A stretch of DNA of 41,389 nt from Candidatus Minthousia equi. Its GTDB lineage: Bacteria > Bacteroidota > Bacteroidia > Bacteroidales > Bacteroidaceae. Of this stretch, positions 17,548-24,838 are shown in pieces. The notes beneath the pieces are model-generated. The model did not search any database and was not told the origin of the DNA. It saw nothing but the letters and a program-made list of their open reading frames with translations. Within the stretch, counting starts at the first letter, position 1; each line of letters starts with the position of its first letter. Made by a program: the position numbers and the translations under genes. Location of the stretch: positions 1 to 41,389 of the forward strand of contig JAGHTY010000021.1 in the NCBI GenBank assembly GCA_018065125.1, written 5' to 3'.

Positions 17548-18443
17548 AATACGCTATCATAGGCTCTGGAGCCATAGGATCATATTACGGAGGAAAATTG
17601 TGCCGTGCAGGACAGGATGTTCATTTCCTGTTACATAGTGATTTTGAACATGTTTGCAAACATGGATTGCAAGTAAATTCATGCAATGGCAGTTTTCATC
17701 TTGACAATATTCAGGCATACAATGACGTAAACAATATGCCTAAATGCGATGTGATAATCGTGGCTTTGAAAACCACAAGAAATGGTTTGCTAAAAGAAAT
17801 GCTGCCTCCATTGCTACACAACAAGAGTATCGTGCTGCTTATCCAGAATGGCATTGGTGTAGAAGACGATGTGCAAGCAATGTTTCCTAACGCACAACTT
17901 GCTGCAGGATTGGCTTTCATCTGCTCGGCAAAGACGAAACCAGGAGTAGTTGACCATCAATGCTATGGTTCTATCAACATTGGAAATTTCTCTTGTAAGG
18001 ATATAAATCAGTTTAACCAGATGCTAACTGATTTTCAGGAGGCAGGAGTTGAGGCACAAGAAGTGGAATACAACGAAGCTCGTTGGAAGAAAGCAGTATG
18101 GAATATGCCTTTCAACGGAATGGCCGTTGCACTAAACACACAAACTAACCTGCTACTAAAGAATCCATCCACCATGCAATTGATTCGTGAGCAAATGCTG
18201 GAAGTTATTCATGCTGCCAATTACATGGGTATTAACATTCCGGAGTCATTTGCTGATAAGATGATAGAAAACACTCTGAACATGGTTCCCTACTCACCCA
18301 GCATGAAACTGGATTATGAGTTCAATCGCCCCATGGAAATAGAATACCTCTATACTCGTCCTATTGAAATTGCACGAAAAGCCGGCTTTAGAATGCCAAA
18401 ACTTGAGATGCTAGAGGCGGAATTAAGATTTCTTGAAGTTTAA
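17544..18443 (+). CDS. panE: 2-dehydropantoate 2-reductase (ketopantoate reductase)
   Basis: 299 aa from the ATG at 17544 (MKYAIIGSGAIGS), which overlaps the previous stop as ATGA. Rossmann motif GSGAIGSYYGG (about 7-17) for NADPH, the NGIG segment, and the ARWKKAVWNMPFNGM block holding the catalytic lysine of the ApbA/PanE family. It reduces ketopantoate to pantoate for pantothenate and CoA synthesis in the cytoplasm. The link to a glycosyltransferase gene is odd: either chance operon membership, or a related PanE-like reductase acting on another keto acid. Family is secure, substrate moderately so. Confidence 0.87.
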   Translation: MKYAIIGSGAIGSYYGGKLCRAGQDVHFLLHSDFEHVCKHGLQVNSCNGSFHLDNIQAYNDVNNMPKCDVIIVALKTTRNGLLKEMLPPLLHNKSIVLLIQNGIGVEDDVQAMFPNAQLAAGLAFICSAKTKPGVVDHQCYGSINIGNFSCKDINQFNQMLTDFQEAGVEAQEVEYNEARWKKAVWNMPFNGMAVALNTQTNLLLKNPSTMQLIREQMLEVIHAANYMGINIPESFADKMIENTLNMVPYSPSMKLDYEFNRPMEIEYLYTRPIEIARKAGFRMPKLEMLEAELRFLEV

Positions 18444-18507
18444 AAGACACAACTTTCACAATGTTCAATACTTTGAAAACTTACGAAGTATAGAACGCCC
18501 CAACCAC

Positions 18508-18539
18508 TTGTTGACATGTTGACTCGTTGACTTATTGAC
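18508..18539. repeat. Four tandem 8-bp repeats (NNGTTGAC)
   Basis: TTGTTGAC, ATGTTGAC, TCGTTGAC, TTATTGAC follow each other without a gap between the convergent ends of panE and glf. The core GTTGAC is intact in three copies and ATTGAC in the fourth. Similar short tandem arrays occur in intergenic DNA of this group; the function is unknown and no terminator hairpin is formed. Confidence 0.8.
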
Positions 18540-18541
18540 TA

Positions 18542-19687
18542 TTAATATCCCATCACCTTCTCAACAATCGGAGCCATATCGTAGTACTTATACTCTGCTA
18601 AACGACCACCAAAAAGAACTTTTTCTTCTTTGTCTGCTAGAGTCTTATACTGTTGATACAGAGATGTGTTACGCTCATCATTAACAGGATAATAACTTTC
18701 CATACCTGGTTCCCATTCGGTAGAATACTCACGTGAGATAACGGTACAAGGAACATCATATACCTGCTGACCAAACATCTCAAAGTGCTTGTGCTCTATC
18801 ACACGAGTATATGGAACATCTGCCGAGGTAAAGTTCATAACTGCATTACCCTGATAATTTGGCGTAGAAAGAATTTCTTCCTCAAAAGATACGGTACGAT
18901 ACTGCAGCATGCCAAACTGATAGTTATAATACTCATCGATTTTTCCGGTAAACAGCACCTTATCTGCCATTGCTTCCCATTGCTCACGATTGGCAAAGAA
19001 ATCGGTATTAACCAGGGTATCACAACCTTCAAGCAATCCCTCTATCAACTTATTGTATCCTCCAATAGGAATACCTTGATAGGAATCGTTAAAGTAGTTA
19101 TTGTCATAAACAAAACGAACAGGCAAGCGTTTGATGATGAACGCAGGAAGTTGGTCGCATGTTCTACCCCACTGCTTTTGAGTATAGCCCTTTATCAACT
19201 TTTCATAAATATCCTTACCAACTAAGAGCAAGGCTTGTTCTTCCAGATTTTGAGGTTGGTAAACACCATCAACTACAAATTCAGGATGCTGCTGTACAAA
19301 GCCTTGAAGTGCCTCTGTGCGCTGTTCCTCAATCTTTGCTTTAGCCTCATCGGGCGTTACAACACCCCACATCTGATGAAAGGTATTCATATTGAAAGGC
19401 AGGTTGTACAACTCGCCTTCATAATTAGCAATAGGACTATTTGTGTAACGGTTGAACGGAACGATTGAATTTACAAAATCCCATACCTTCTTGTTATTGG
19501 TATGAAAGATGTGTGCACCATACTTGTGTACATTGATGCCATGCTGTTCCTCACAATAAATGTTTCCACCTAGATGAGGACGCTTGTCGATTACCAAACA
19601 CGTCTTTCCCTGCTGACGCATCTTATAAGCAAAAACAGCGCCATAAAGACCTGCACCCACAATCAAATAGTCGTAATGCTTTTCCAT
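18542..19687 (-). CDS. glf: UDP-galactopyranose mutase
   Basis: 381 aa from the ATG at 19687 (MEKHYDYLIVG); a longer frame upstream crosses the promoter and is not used. FAD-binding GAGLYGAVFAYKM at about residues 11-23, RPHLGGNIYCE, the HTNNKKVWDFVN segment, and the family's aromatic/Arg active-site blocks (YTQKQWG, RLPVRF, YYPVND). It converts UDP-galactopyranose to UDP-galactofuranose with reduced flavin, in the cytoplasm. Length and motifs match Glf throughout. Its presence implies galactofuranose in the surface polysaccharide, added by one of the neighbouring transferases. Convergent with panE. Confidence 0.95.
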   Translation of the reverse strand: MEKHYDYLIVGAGLYGAVFAYKMRQQGKTCLVIDKRPHLGGNIYCEEQHGINVHKYGAHIFHTNNKKVWDFVNSIVPFNRYTNSPIANYEGELYNLPFNMNTFHQMWGVVTPDEAKAKIEEQRTEALQGFVQQHPEFVVDGVYQPQNLEEQALLLVGKDIYEKLIKGYTQKQWGRTCDQLPAFIIKRLPVRFVYDNNYFNDSYQGIPIGGYNKLIEGLLEGCDTLVNTDFFANREQWEAMADKVLFTGKIDEYYNYQFGMLQYRTVSFEEEILSTPNYQGNAVMNFTSADVPYTRVIEHKHFEMFGQQVYDVPCTVISREYSTEWEPGMESYYPVNDERNTSLYQQYKTLADKEEKVLFGGRLAEYKYYDMAPIVEKVMGY

Positions 19688-19705
19688 ATCCGTTCGTTTA
19701 TATTG

Positions 19706-19737
19706 CAAAGTAAATAAATAAGCACGAGGTGGGCAAA
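19706..19737 (-). promoter_or_regulatory. glf: Probable glf promoter
   Basis: Minus-strand TTTG (19734-19737) and TTACTTTG (19706-19713), 20 bp apart; the -7 element has one mismatch to TAnnTTTG. The leader to the ATG at 19687 would be about 13 nt. Confidence 0.5.
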
Positions 19738-19810
19738 TATTCAAATAGAAAAGTAGTAGTACTTAACTTTCACATCACGATTAATAATAAACGGAGTGCG
19801 TACTTAGTAA

Positions 19811-19884
19811 AGAGTACTACAGTACCTCTTAGAGAGTACTCGAGTACTCACCTAGAGAGTACAGCAGTACCATTTAGGAAGTAC
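19811..19884. repeat. Array of seven AGTAC motifs in a 22-23 bp period
   Basis: AGTAC starts at 19813, 19821, 19835, 19843, 19858, 19866 and 19880, that is alternating steps of 8 and 14-15 bp. Each full unit is AGTAC-N3-AGTAC, flanked by AGAG and CCT/ATTTAG-like spacers, giving three and a half units; the middle one contains the perfect palindrome GAGTACTCGAGTACTC (19834-19849). This could be a protein-binding array or a dispersed palindromic repeat family. Confidence 0.8.
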
Positions 19885-19898
19885 TGGCTCTATCATTA

Positions 19899-19954
19899 CT
19901 TATCCTTAGCTGAAGGATAAGTTAAGACTTACCATTGTCTTAAGTTAAGCTTAA
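19899..19954. repeat. Two adjacent hairpins and a 10-bp palindrome
   Basis: First hairpin: CTTATCCTT / AAGGATAAG (19899-19907 and 19913-19921), perfect 9-bp stem, 5-nt loop. Second: TTAAGAC / GTCTTAA (19922-19928 and 19937-19943), 7-bp stem, 8-nt loop. Then TTAAGCTTAA (19945-19954), a perfect palindrome. No T-run follows, so these are not ordinary terminators. Confidence 0.75.
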
Positions 19955-20018
19955 AGATAATAAAAGATCGACCTCATACATAATAAGAGATAACAAAGTC
20001 CTATTATAGGGTTACAAG

Positions 20019-20049
20019 TTTGAAATGTGAGATTTATTTCGTATATTTG
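20019..20049 (+). promoter_or_regulatory. Promoter of the small gene at 20069
   Basis: TTTG (20019-20022) and TATATTTG (20042-20049), 19 bp apart. The position rules out an upstream in-frame start at 20027 and sets the ATG at 20069. Confidence 0.65.
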
Positions 20050-20068
20050 TAGGAAAATAGATAATTGC

Positions 20069-20494
20069 ATGTACAAAATTAGTGAAACCTACCAAGTAGC
20101 CTGTGCAAAAGCAGGTTGCACCATGAAAGACGTCTGTCTAAGGCAGCAACTATACTTAAGGATTGTTGATACAGAATCCGTAGTCAACATTGTTAATCCA
20201 CGTATTGTAACCGCTAACGAGAAATGCCCATATCTGGTAAAGCCTCGTACCATCCGCTATGCCAAAGGCTTTATGCGCATGCTTGAAACGCTAAACGTAA
20301 AACAGCTAGATGAATTTCGCTGGAGAATGATAAGTAAGACAAACCGCAACAAATACTTCAAGTTACGCAAGGGAGAAATACTTCTTACTCCCGAAGAACA
20401 GCAGAAAGTATTTGATGTGCTGCATGAGATAGGCCTCAACATTGAAAACCCCTTCGACAGCTATGTAGAAAAAGGCATTTGGGAAAATGTGTGA
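20069..20494 (+). CDS. Uncharacterised Cys-containing protein, DUF6078-like
   Basis: 141 aa from the ATG at 20069 (MYKISETYQVACAKAGC). An N-terminal cysteine group C12, C17, C23 (CAKAGCTMKDVCLR) and a later CPYL could bind metal or form a small structural site. The second half (GFMRML, FKLRKGEILLTPEEQQ, FDSYVEKGIWEN) resembles a Bacteroidetes family annotated as DUF6078; that match is from memory of the pattern and not tested. No signal peptide or membrane segment. It has its own promoter and is followed 60 bp later by a new glycosyltransferase operon with its own promoter. Function unknown. Confidence 0.7.
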   Translation: MYKISETYQVACAKAGCTMKDVCLRQQLYLRIVDTESVVNIVNPRIVTANEKCPYLVKPRTIRYAKGFMRMLETLNVKQLDEFRWRMISKTNRNKYFKLRKGEILLTPEEQQKVFDVLHEIGLNIENPFDSYVEKGIWENV

Positions 20495-20500
20495 GTGAGA

Positions 20501-20532
20501 TTTGGCAGAATAATTGAAATGAGGTAAATTTG
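20501..20532 (+). promoter_or_regulatory. Promoter of the GT4 operon starting at 20555
   Basis: TTTG (20501-20504) and TAAATTTG (20525-20532), 20 bp apart, with a leader of about 16 nt to the ATG at 20555. Confidence 0.65.
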
Positions 20533-20554
20533 CAGTAATTAGAAAGAATATCCA

Positions 20555-21670
20555 ATGAATATCCTTTTTCTCACCTACCACGGCTTTTCTGATATTAGTG
20601 GCATCAGCAAAAAGATGTTGGCTCAAATTGATGGCTTACGTCAATGTGGACATAAGATCTATGTATGCTCCTACTCAATTCGCGAGGATGGACATAGATG
20701 CAGGTTTATTGACAACGAAGTATTACAAGACTTTGGATGTGGAAAGCTTGCTCCTATAAGAAAAAGGATATGTTATAATGCAATCTGTAAATTCTGTATA
20801 GAAAACAACATATCACTAGTGTATGTGCGTTCTTTTCATAACGCAAACCCATTTACAATAAGGCTATTTAAGAAATTAAGAAAATCAGGTATTTCCTCTG
20901 TCATGGAAATACCAACTTATCCATACGACCAAGAATATATCGGAGCTAATATCAGAACAAAGCTTGGATTATTCATTGACCGTATCTTCAGAAAGAAACT
21001 AGCCATACAGATGAAAGGGATTGTTACCTTTTCAGATGCAGAAACTATCTTTGGTCAAAGAACCATTCGTATAAGCAATGGTATAGACTTCAATAGCATT
21101 CCGTTAAGAAAGCCAATTAAACATGAAGAAAATGAGCTGCACCTACTTGGTGTGGCAGAGGTACACTATTGGCATGGTTTTGACCGCGTTATAAAAGGAT
21201 TGGCTAAATATTATAACCCTATTCAAAAAATAAAAGTTTATTTTCATATTGTAGGTGGAATAGAATCTGCAACACTGAAAGAATGGAACAATTATATATA
21301 TGAGCACAACATACAGAAATATGTTGTTTTTCACGGTCAGGAATTTGGAGACAAACTAACAGATTCATTCAATAATGCCGACTTTGGAATAGGCAGTCTA
21401 GCACGCCACAGAAGTGGCATTGACAAAATCAAAACACTAAAGAACCGCGAATATGCGGCACGTGGAATTCCTTTCATCTATAGTGAGACCGATGATGACT
21501 TTGAAAACATGCCATATATACTGAAAGCACCTGCAGATGAAAGCGAAATTGAAATAGAGACAATAATAAATTTCTATTCAAAATGCAATTTGTCTCCAAG
21601 TGCAATTAGAGATAGTATAGGACACCTTAGTTGGACTTACCAAATGGCAAAAGTGATAAAACAGCTATGA
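20555..21670 (+). CDS. GT4-like glycosyltransferase
   Basis: 371 aa with a GT-B plan: MNILFLTYHGFSDISGISKKM start, YVRSFHNANP in the first domain, RISNGIDFNSI linker, and a C-terminal domain with IGSLARHRSGIDKIKTLKNREYAARGIPF in place of the standard E-x7-E block. That region resembles glycosyltransferases that lack the classical GT4 donor motif, so the assignment to GT4 is by fold and is less sure than for its neighbours. First gene of a three-gene plus-strand operon; overlaps the next gene by 4 bp. Confidence 0.75.
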   Translation: MNILFLTYHGFSDISGISKKMLAQIDGLRQCGHKIYVCSYSIREDGHRCRFIDNEVLQDFGCGKLAPIRKRICYNAICKFCIENNISLVYVRSFHNANPFTIRLFKKLRKSGISSVMEIPTYPYDQEYIGANIRTKLGLFIDRIFRKKLAIQMKGIVTFSDAETIFGQRTIRISNGIDFNSIPLRKPIKHEENELHLLGVAEVHYWHGFDRVIKGLAKYYNPIQKIKVYFHIVGGIESATLKEWNNYIYEHNIQKYVVFHGQEFGDKLTDSFNNADFGIGSLARHRSGIDKIKTLKNREYAARGIPFIYSETDDDFENMPYILKAPADESEIEIETIINFYSKCNLSPSAIRDSIGHLSWTYQMAKVIKQL

Positions 21671-22800
21671 AGAAACTAGTATATATCGTTAGTGCCATGC
21701 ACTACCCAAATGGTATGGCAAAAATACTAACAGACAAACTTAACTGGTTGGCAGAAAACACCAACTACGACCTATATATGGTAGAAACAGAAAGAGCCGA
21801 TTTACCACATTACTACGAACTTAACAAAAGAGTTCATTGCATAAACTTCGACATCAACTTTGACGGCTTATATTCTTTGCCAACAATAAAACGTGCAATA
21901 GCATATAAAAGAAAAACTGCACAGTTTAAAAAAGAATTAACCAAGTATCTACTAGACATTAAACCTACGATTACAATAAGTACTTTACGTAGAGAAATTA
22001 ATTTTATAAATGATATCAAAGATGGCAGTAAGAAAATTGGAGAAATTCATTTTTGCAGAAGCCAATATCGTGTCTATAATAACAAGAAGCTTCCCAATTG
22101 GATTAACAAGATTATTACCAGACAATGGCAAAAGTCATTAATAAAACAAATATCGCGTCTTGACCGTTTTGTAGTGTTAACAAAAGCAGATGCTACAGAA
22201 TGGAAAGAATTCAGTACATTAAGCATAATTCCAAACTTCATAAAGGACATTCCTAAGGAAAACAGTACCTGTGACCCCAAAAACATCATTTCATTAGGAC
22301 GCTATTCACATGAAAAAGGCTTCGACATTCTGATTGAAGCCTGGAAGTATATCGAACCAAAACACCCAGAATGGAAACTCGACATTTACGGAAGTGGTGA
22401 TAATGCTAGATACCAGGCAATTGCCAACAATTATAAATTAAAAAACATAACTTGCAATAATGCCATAAAGGATGTAAATCAAGCATATTTAAATAGTTCT
22501 ATATATGTACTTAGTTCACGACACGAAGGATTTGGACTTGTACTGATAGAGGCTATGGCATGTGGTGTTCCATGTGTTTCGTTTGATTGTCCATGTGGTC
22601 CAAAAGATATTATTCAAGACGGCTATAACGGTTTACTTGCCAATAAAGAAGATCCAAAATCTCTTGCAAACAAGATTCTTTCACTGATTGAAAATGAAAA
22701 CACCAGAAAAGAATATGGAAAGAATGCAAAGAAATTCGTTGAATATTATACTATCGAGAATATCATGCCAAAATGGGTTGAACTATTTGAAAGCCTATAA
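21667..22800 (+). CDS. GT4 glycosyltransferase (paralogue group)
   Basis: 377 aa from the ATG at 21667, which overlaps the previous stop; a longer upstream frame lies inside the preceding gene. N-terminal MHYPNGMAKILTDKLNWLA, LRREINFINDIKDGSKKIGEIHF, SLGRYSHEKGFDILIEAW, and SRHEGFGLVLIEAM with CPCGPKDII. The last block is the donor-binding E-x7-E. It is strikingly like the minus-strand gene at 24839, which carries LRRELNF..IKDGSRKIGELHL and the same CPCGPKDII. Adds one sugar to the repeat unit; donor not predictable. Confidence 0.88.
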   Translation: MKKLVYIVSAMHYPNGMAKILTDKLNWLAENTNYDLYMVETERADLPHYYELNKRVHCINFDINFDGLYSLPTIKRAIAYKRKTAQFKKELTKYLLDIKPTITISTLRREINFINDIKDGSKKIGEIHFCRSQYRVYNNKKLPNWINKIITRQWQKSLIKQISRLDRFVVLTKADATEWKEFSTLSIIPNFIKDIPKENSTCDPKNIISLGRYSHEKGFDILIEAWKYIEPKHPEWKLDIYGSGDNARYQAIANNYKLKNITCNNAIKDVNQAYLNSSIYVLSSRHEGFGLVLIEAMACGVPCVSFDCPCGPKDIIQDGYNGLLANKEDPKSLANKILSLIENENTRKEYGKNAKKFVEYYTIENIMPKWVELFESL

Positions 22801-22802
22801 CC

Positions 22803-23942
22803 ATGAAAATCGTATATATATTTAAATCAATGATTCAATTAGCAGGAATGGAGCGAATTCTATCCGGCAAAATGAATTGGTTAGCAGAACATGGTTATAA
22901 TGTATATTTCATTACCTATGAACAAGGGAATTACCCTCTTTCATTTAATCTTAATAACGATATAAAACATATAGATTTAAATGTTCCTCTATACAAGCGA
23001 TATAAATATGGTTTTCTAAAAAAGAACTGGATACTCTGGAAGCTGAAAAAAGATTTTTCCAGAAAAATCAAGCATACGATCTCTAGCATTTCACCAAACA
23101 TCATAATTTGTACAAATTATGAGTATCTGCTACTGGACGAAATACAGAAGGCTGCCAAATCCATATCTTGTTCTACAATTCTAGAATCACATGTGGCAAG
23201 AGAAACAGAGTTGACTGCAACACACATAAAATACCCTATCCTTCATGCCCTTGCTAAACTATATGACAAAAGAAAAGAATCTACAATAAATAAGTTCAAC
23301 CATGTAGTTGCACTAACAAATGGGGATGCCAGAAACTGGAACACTAAAAATATAATGGTCATACCAAACATGTCTATTTATCCAGAAAGTATAAAACACG
23401 AAAGTTCAAAAAGAATTATCAGTGTTGGCCGGTTAAACTATCAGAAAGGGTACGACATGCTTGTAGATGCATGGAAAATTGTATCAGAGAAGCATCCCGA
23501 CTGGTGTTTAGACATATATGGAGATGGAGATTTGAGAGATGAATTGCAAAACAAAATAAACAATCAAAAACTATCAAACACAATATTCTTGAAACATTCC
23601 ACAACACATATTTTTGAGGAATATCAAAGACATGAGTTCTCTGTTATGTCATCTAGATATGAAGGATTCAGTTTAGTTTTAGTAGAATCAATGATGTATG
23701 GACTACCTTGTGTAACATTTAACTGTCCTCACGGTCCTGCAGAGATTATCACCAATGGGGAAAACGGAATACTTGTTCCACCAGATAATATAGAACAACT
23801 AGCTAAGTCTATCAATACTTTAATAGAAAATAGTTTGTTGAGAAAAGAAATGGGCATAAATGCCAGAGAAAGATCTAAGGAATACGACATAAATCCTATT
23901 ATGGACAAATGGGTAGGTTTATTCAATTCTATTTCTTCTTAA
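22803..23942 (+). CDS. GT4 glycosyltransferase (paralogue group)
   Basis: 379 aa. N-terminal IQLAGMERILSGKMNWLAEHGY loop, SVGRLNYQKGYDMLVDAW, and SRYEGFSLVLVESM with CPHGPAEII, again the donor-binding block of GT4. Similar along its length to the neighbours at 21667 and 24839, which suggests repeated duplication of one ancestral gene. It starts 2 bp after the previous stop. Its 3' end overlaps the opposing GT2 gene by 14 bp, without a visible terminator. Confidence 0.88.
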   Translation: MKIVYIFKSMIQLAGMERILSGKMNWLAEHGYNVYFITYEQGNYPLSFNLNNDIKHIDLNVPLYKRYKYGFLKKNWILWKLKKDFSRKIKHTISSISPNIIICTNYEYLLLDEIQKAAKSISCSTILESHVARETELTATHIKYPILHALAKLYDKRKESTINKFNHVVALTNGDARNWNTKNIMVIPNMSIYPESIKHESSKRIISVGRLNYQKGYDMLVDAWKIVSEKHPDWCLDIYGDGDLRDELQNKINNQKLSNTIFLKHSTTHIFEEYQRHEFSVMSSRYEGFSLVLVESMMYGLPCVTFNCPHGPAEIITNGENGILVPPDNIEQLAKSINTLIENSLLRKEMGINARERSKEYDINPIMDKWVGLFNSISS

Positions 23943-24783
23943 CCAAATTTCCTTCCTCATCCTCATACTTCTCCTTTTGGGTGAAAAGAGAACCAATGCC
24001 TTTTAGTCGCATAACGATACGGTTCCAGAAGCTCTTAAAGAAGGAACCATCGGTACCAACTGTACCATAACCAGTTACAGGACGAGCTTTGCGATTATGA
24101 AGGAACTTAATCTTTCCATATTGCTTTAAACCAAGTGCAAGGGAACCATCTTCTCCACGAATGATATCGGTTCGGATGCCTACTTTACGACCTAATTCGG
24201 TATTATAGCCAAATACCAAACCACGAACACTTAATTCTGGACGCTTGAAATGTTGTGCCCAAAGATAAATATCGCGACATGCTTCGTATATCTTAATGCC
24301 TAACCATGAGTGGTCTTTATCAGGCATATAGCTCCATAAACTTGAAACACCAACTACATTCTGCTTCTCAAGGGCATCAACCATCAGTTCTACATATCTG
24401 GCAGGATACATTGTATCACTATCAATATTTAAGTGATATTTACCTTTAGCATGATTCAAACCACATTGGCGCGCAAAGCCACAACTATGCTGTGTTTCTG
24501 TATAATATGGCACTCCACATCTTTTGAATATCTCGGCAGTACGATCCTTCGATTCGTTATCTACACCTATCACCTCAACAGGATACTTGCATCGCATTTC
24601 TGATAATGACCATAAGCATGCCAGCAAATGTTTCTCTTCATTGTATCCTATTACTGAAACAGTTACTACCGGATTCTCACTTTGCAAAGATGCAAGTTTG
24701 GTACGAACCTCATCAAGGATTTCTGGGCGAATATCCTCAAGAGGTTTCTCGTATGTTTCAAGATATTTGGTGTACCACTTCAT
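23929..24783 (-). CDS. GT2 glycosyltransferase
   Basis: 284 aa from the ATG at 24783 (MKWYTKYLETYEKPL); the frame stays open upstream, but that part would run through the intergenic DNA into the preceding gene. GT-A domain with TVSVIGYNEEKHLLACLWSL, VIGVDNESKDRT and the metal-binding DSD at 121-123 (HLNIDSDTMYPARY). The basic C-terminus (MRLKGIGSLFTQKEKYEDEEG) is probably cytoplasmic. A lone -7 element (CAAATATA on plus, 24803-24810) lies 20 bp upstream. It follows the GT4 gene at 24839 on the same strand by 55 bp. Confidence 0.85.
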   Translation of the reverse strand: MKWYTKYLETYEKPLEDIRPEILDEVRTKLASLQSENPVVTVSVIGYNEEKHLLACLWSLSEMRCKYPVEVIGVDNESKDRTAEIFKRCGVPYYTETQHSCGFARQCGLNHAKGKYHLNIDSDTMYPARYVELMVDALEKQNVVGVSSLWSYMPDKDHSWLGIKIYEACRDIYLWAQHFKRPELSVRGLVFGYNTELGRKVGIRTDIIRGEDGSLALGLKQYGKIKFLHNRKARPVTGYGTVGTDGSFFKSFWNRIVMRLKGIGSLFTQKEKYEDEEGNLVKKK

Positions 24784-24802
24784 AGCAAATGTATCAATAA
24801 TG

Positions 24803-24810
24803 CAAATATA
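24803..24810 (-). promoter_or_regulatory. Possible -7 element of the GT2 gene at 24783
   Basis: TATATTTG on the minus strand fits TAnnTTTG. No TTTG is found at the expected distance upstream, so this is a weak call. Confidence 0.3.
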
Positions 24811-24838
24811 CGCATTTAAATGAAAAAAAGCATGAAAA

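Larger units (their letters stand above)
19688..20068. other. 381-bp intergenic region with repeat array and hairpins between divergent genes
   Basis: It separates glf (leftward) from the small gene at 20069 (rightward). It contains the two promoters, an array of seven AGTAC motifs (19813-19884), and two back-to-back hairpins with a 10-bp palindrome (19899-19954). No convincing gene is present: the plus-strand open frame over 19729-19920 is a translation of the repeats. Confidence 0.7.

Noticed and set aside
18785..19225. 146-codon plus-strand frame inside glf
   Set aside because: Antisense shadow of a clearly real gene with full Glf motifs.
19811..19884. CRISPR-like appearance of the AGTAC array
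   Set aside because: Units are 22-23 bp in total with 5-bp repeated cores and no spacers of distinct sequence; no cas genes.
19729..19920. 63-codon open frame on the plus strand
   Set aside because: Its second half is simply the translated AGTAC repeat array (repeating S-T-V-P-like units); no promoter or conserved feature.
19899..19943. Intrinsic terminators
   Set aside because: The stems are good but no T-run follows, and the region is upstream of genes on both sides.
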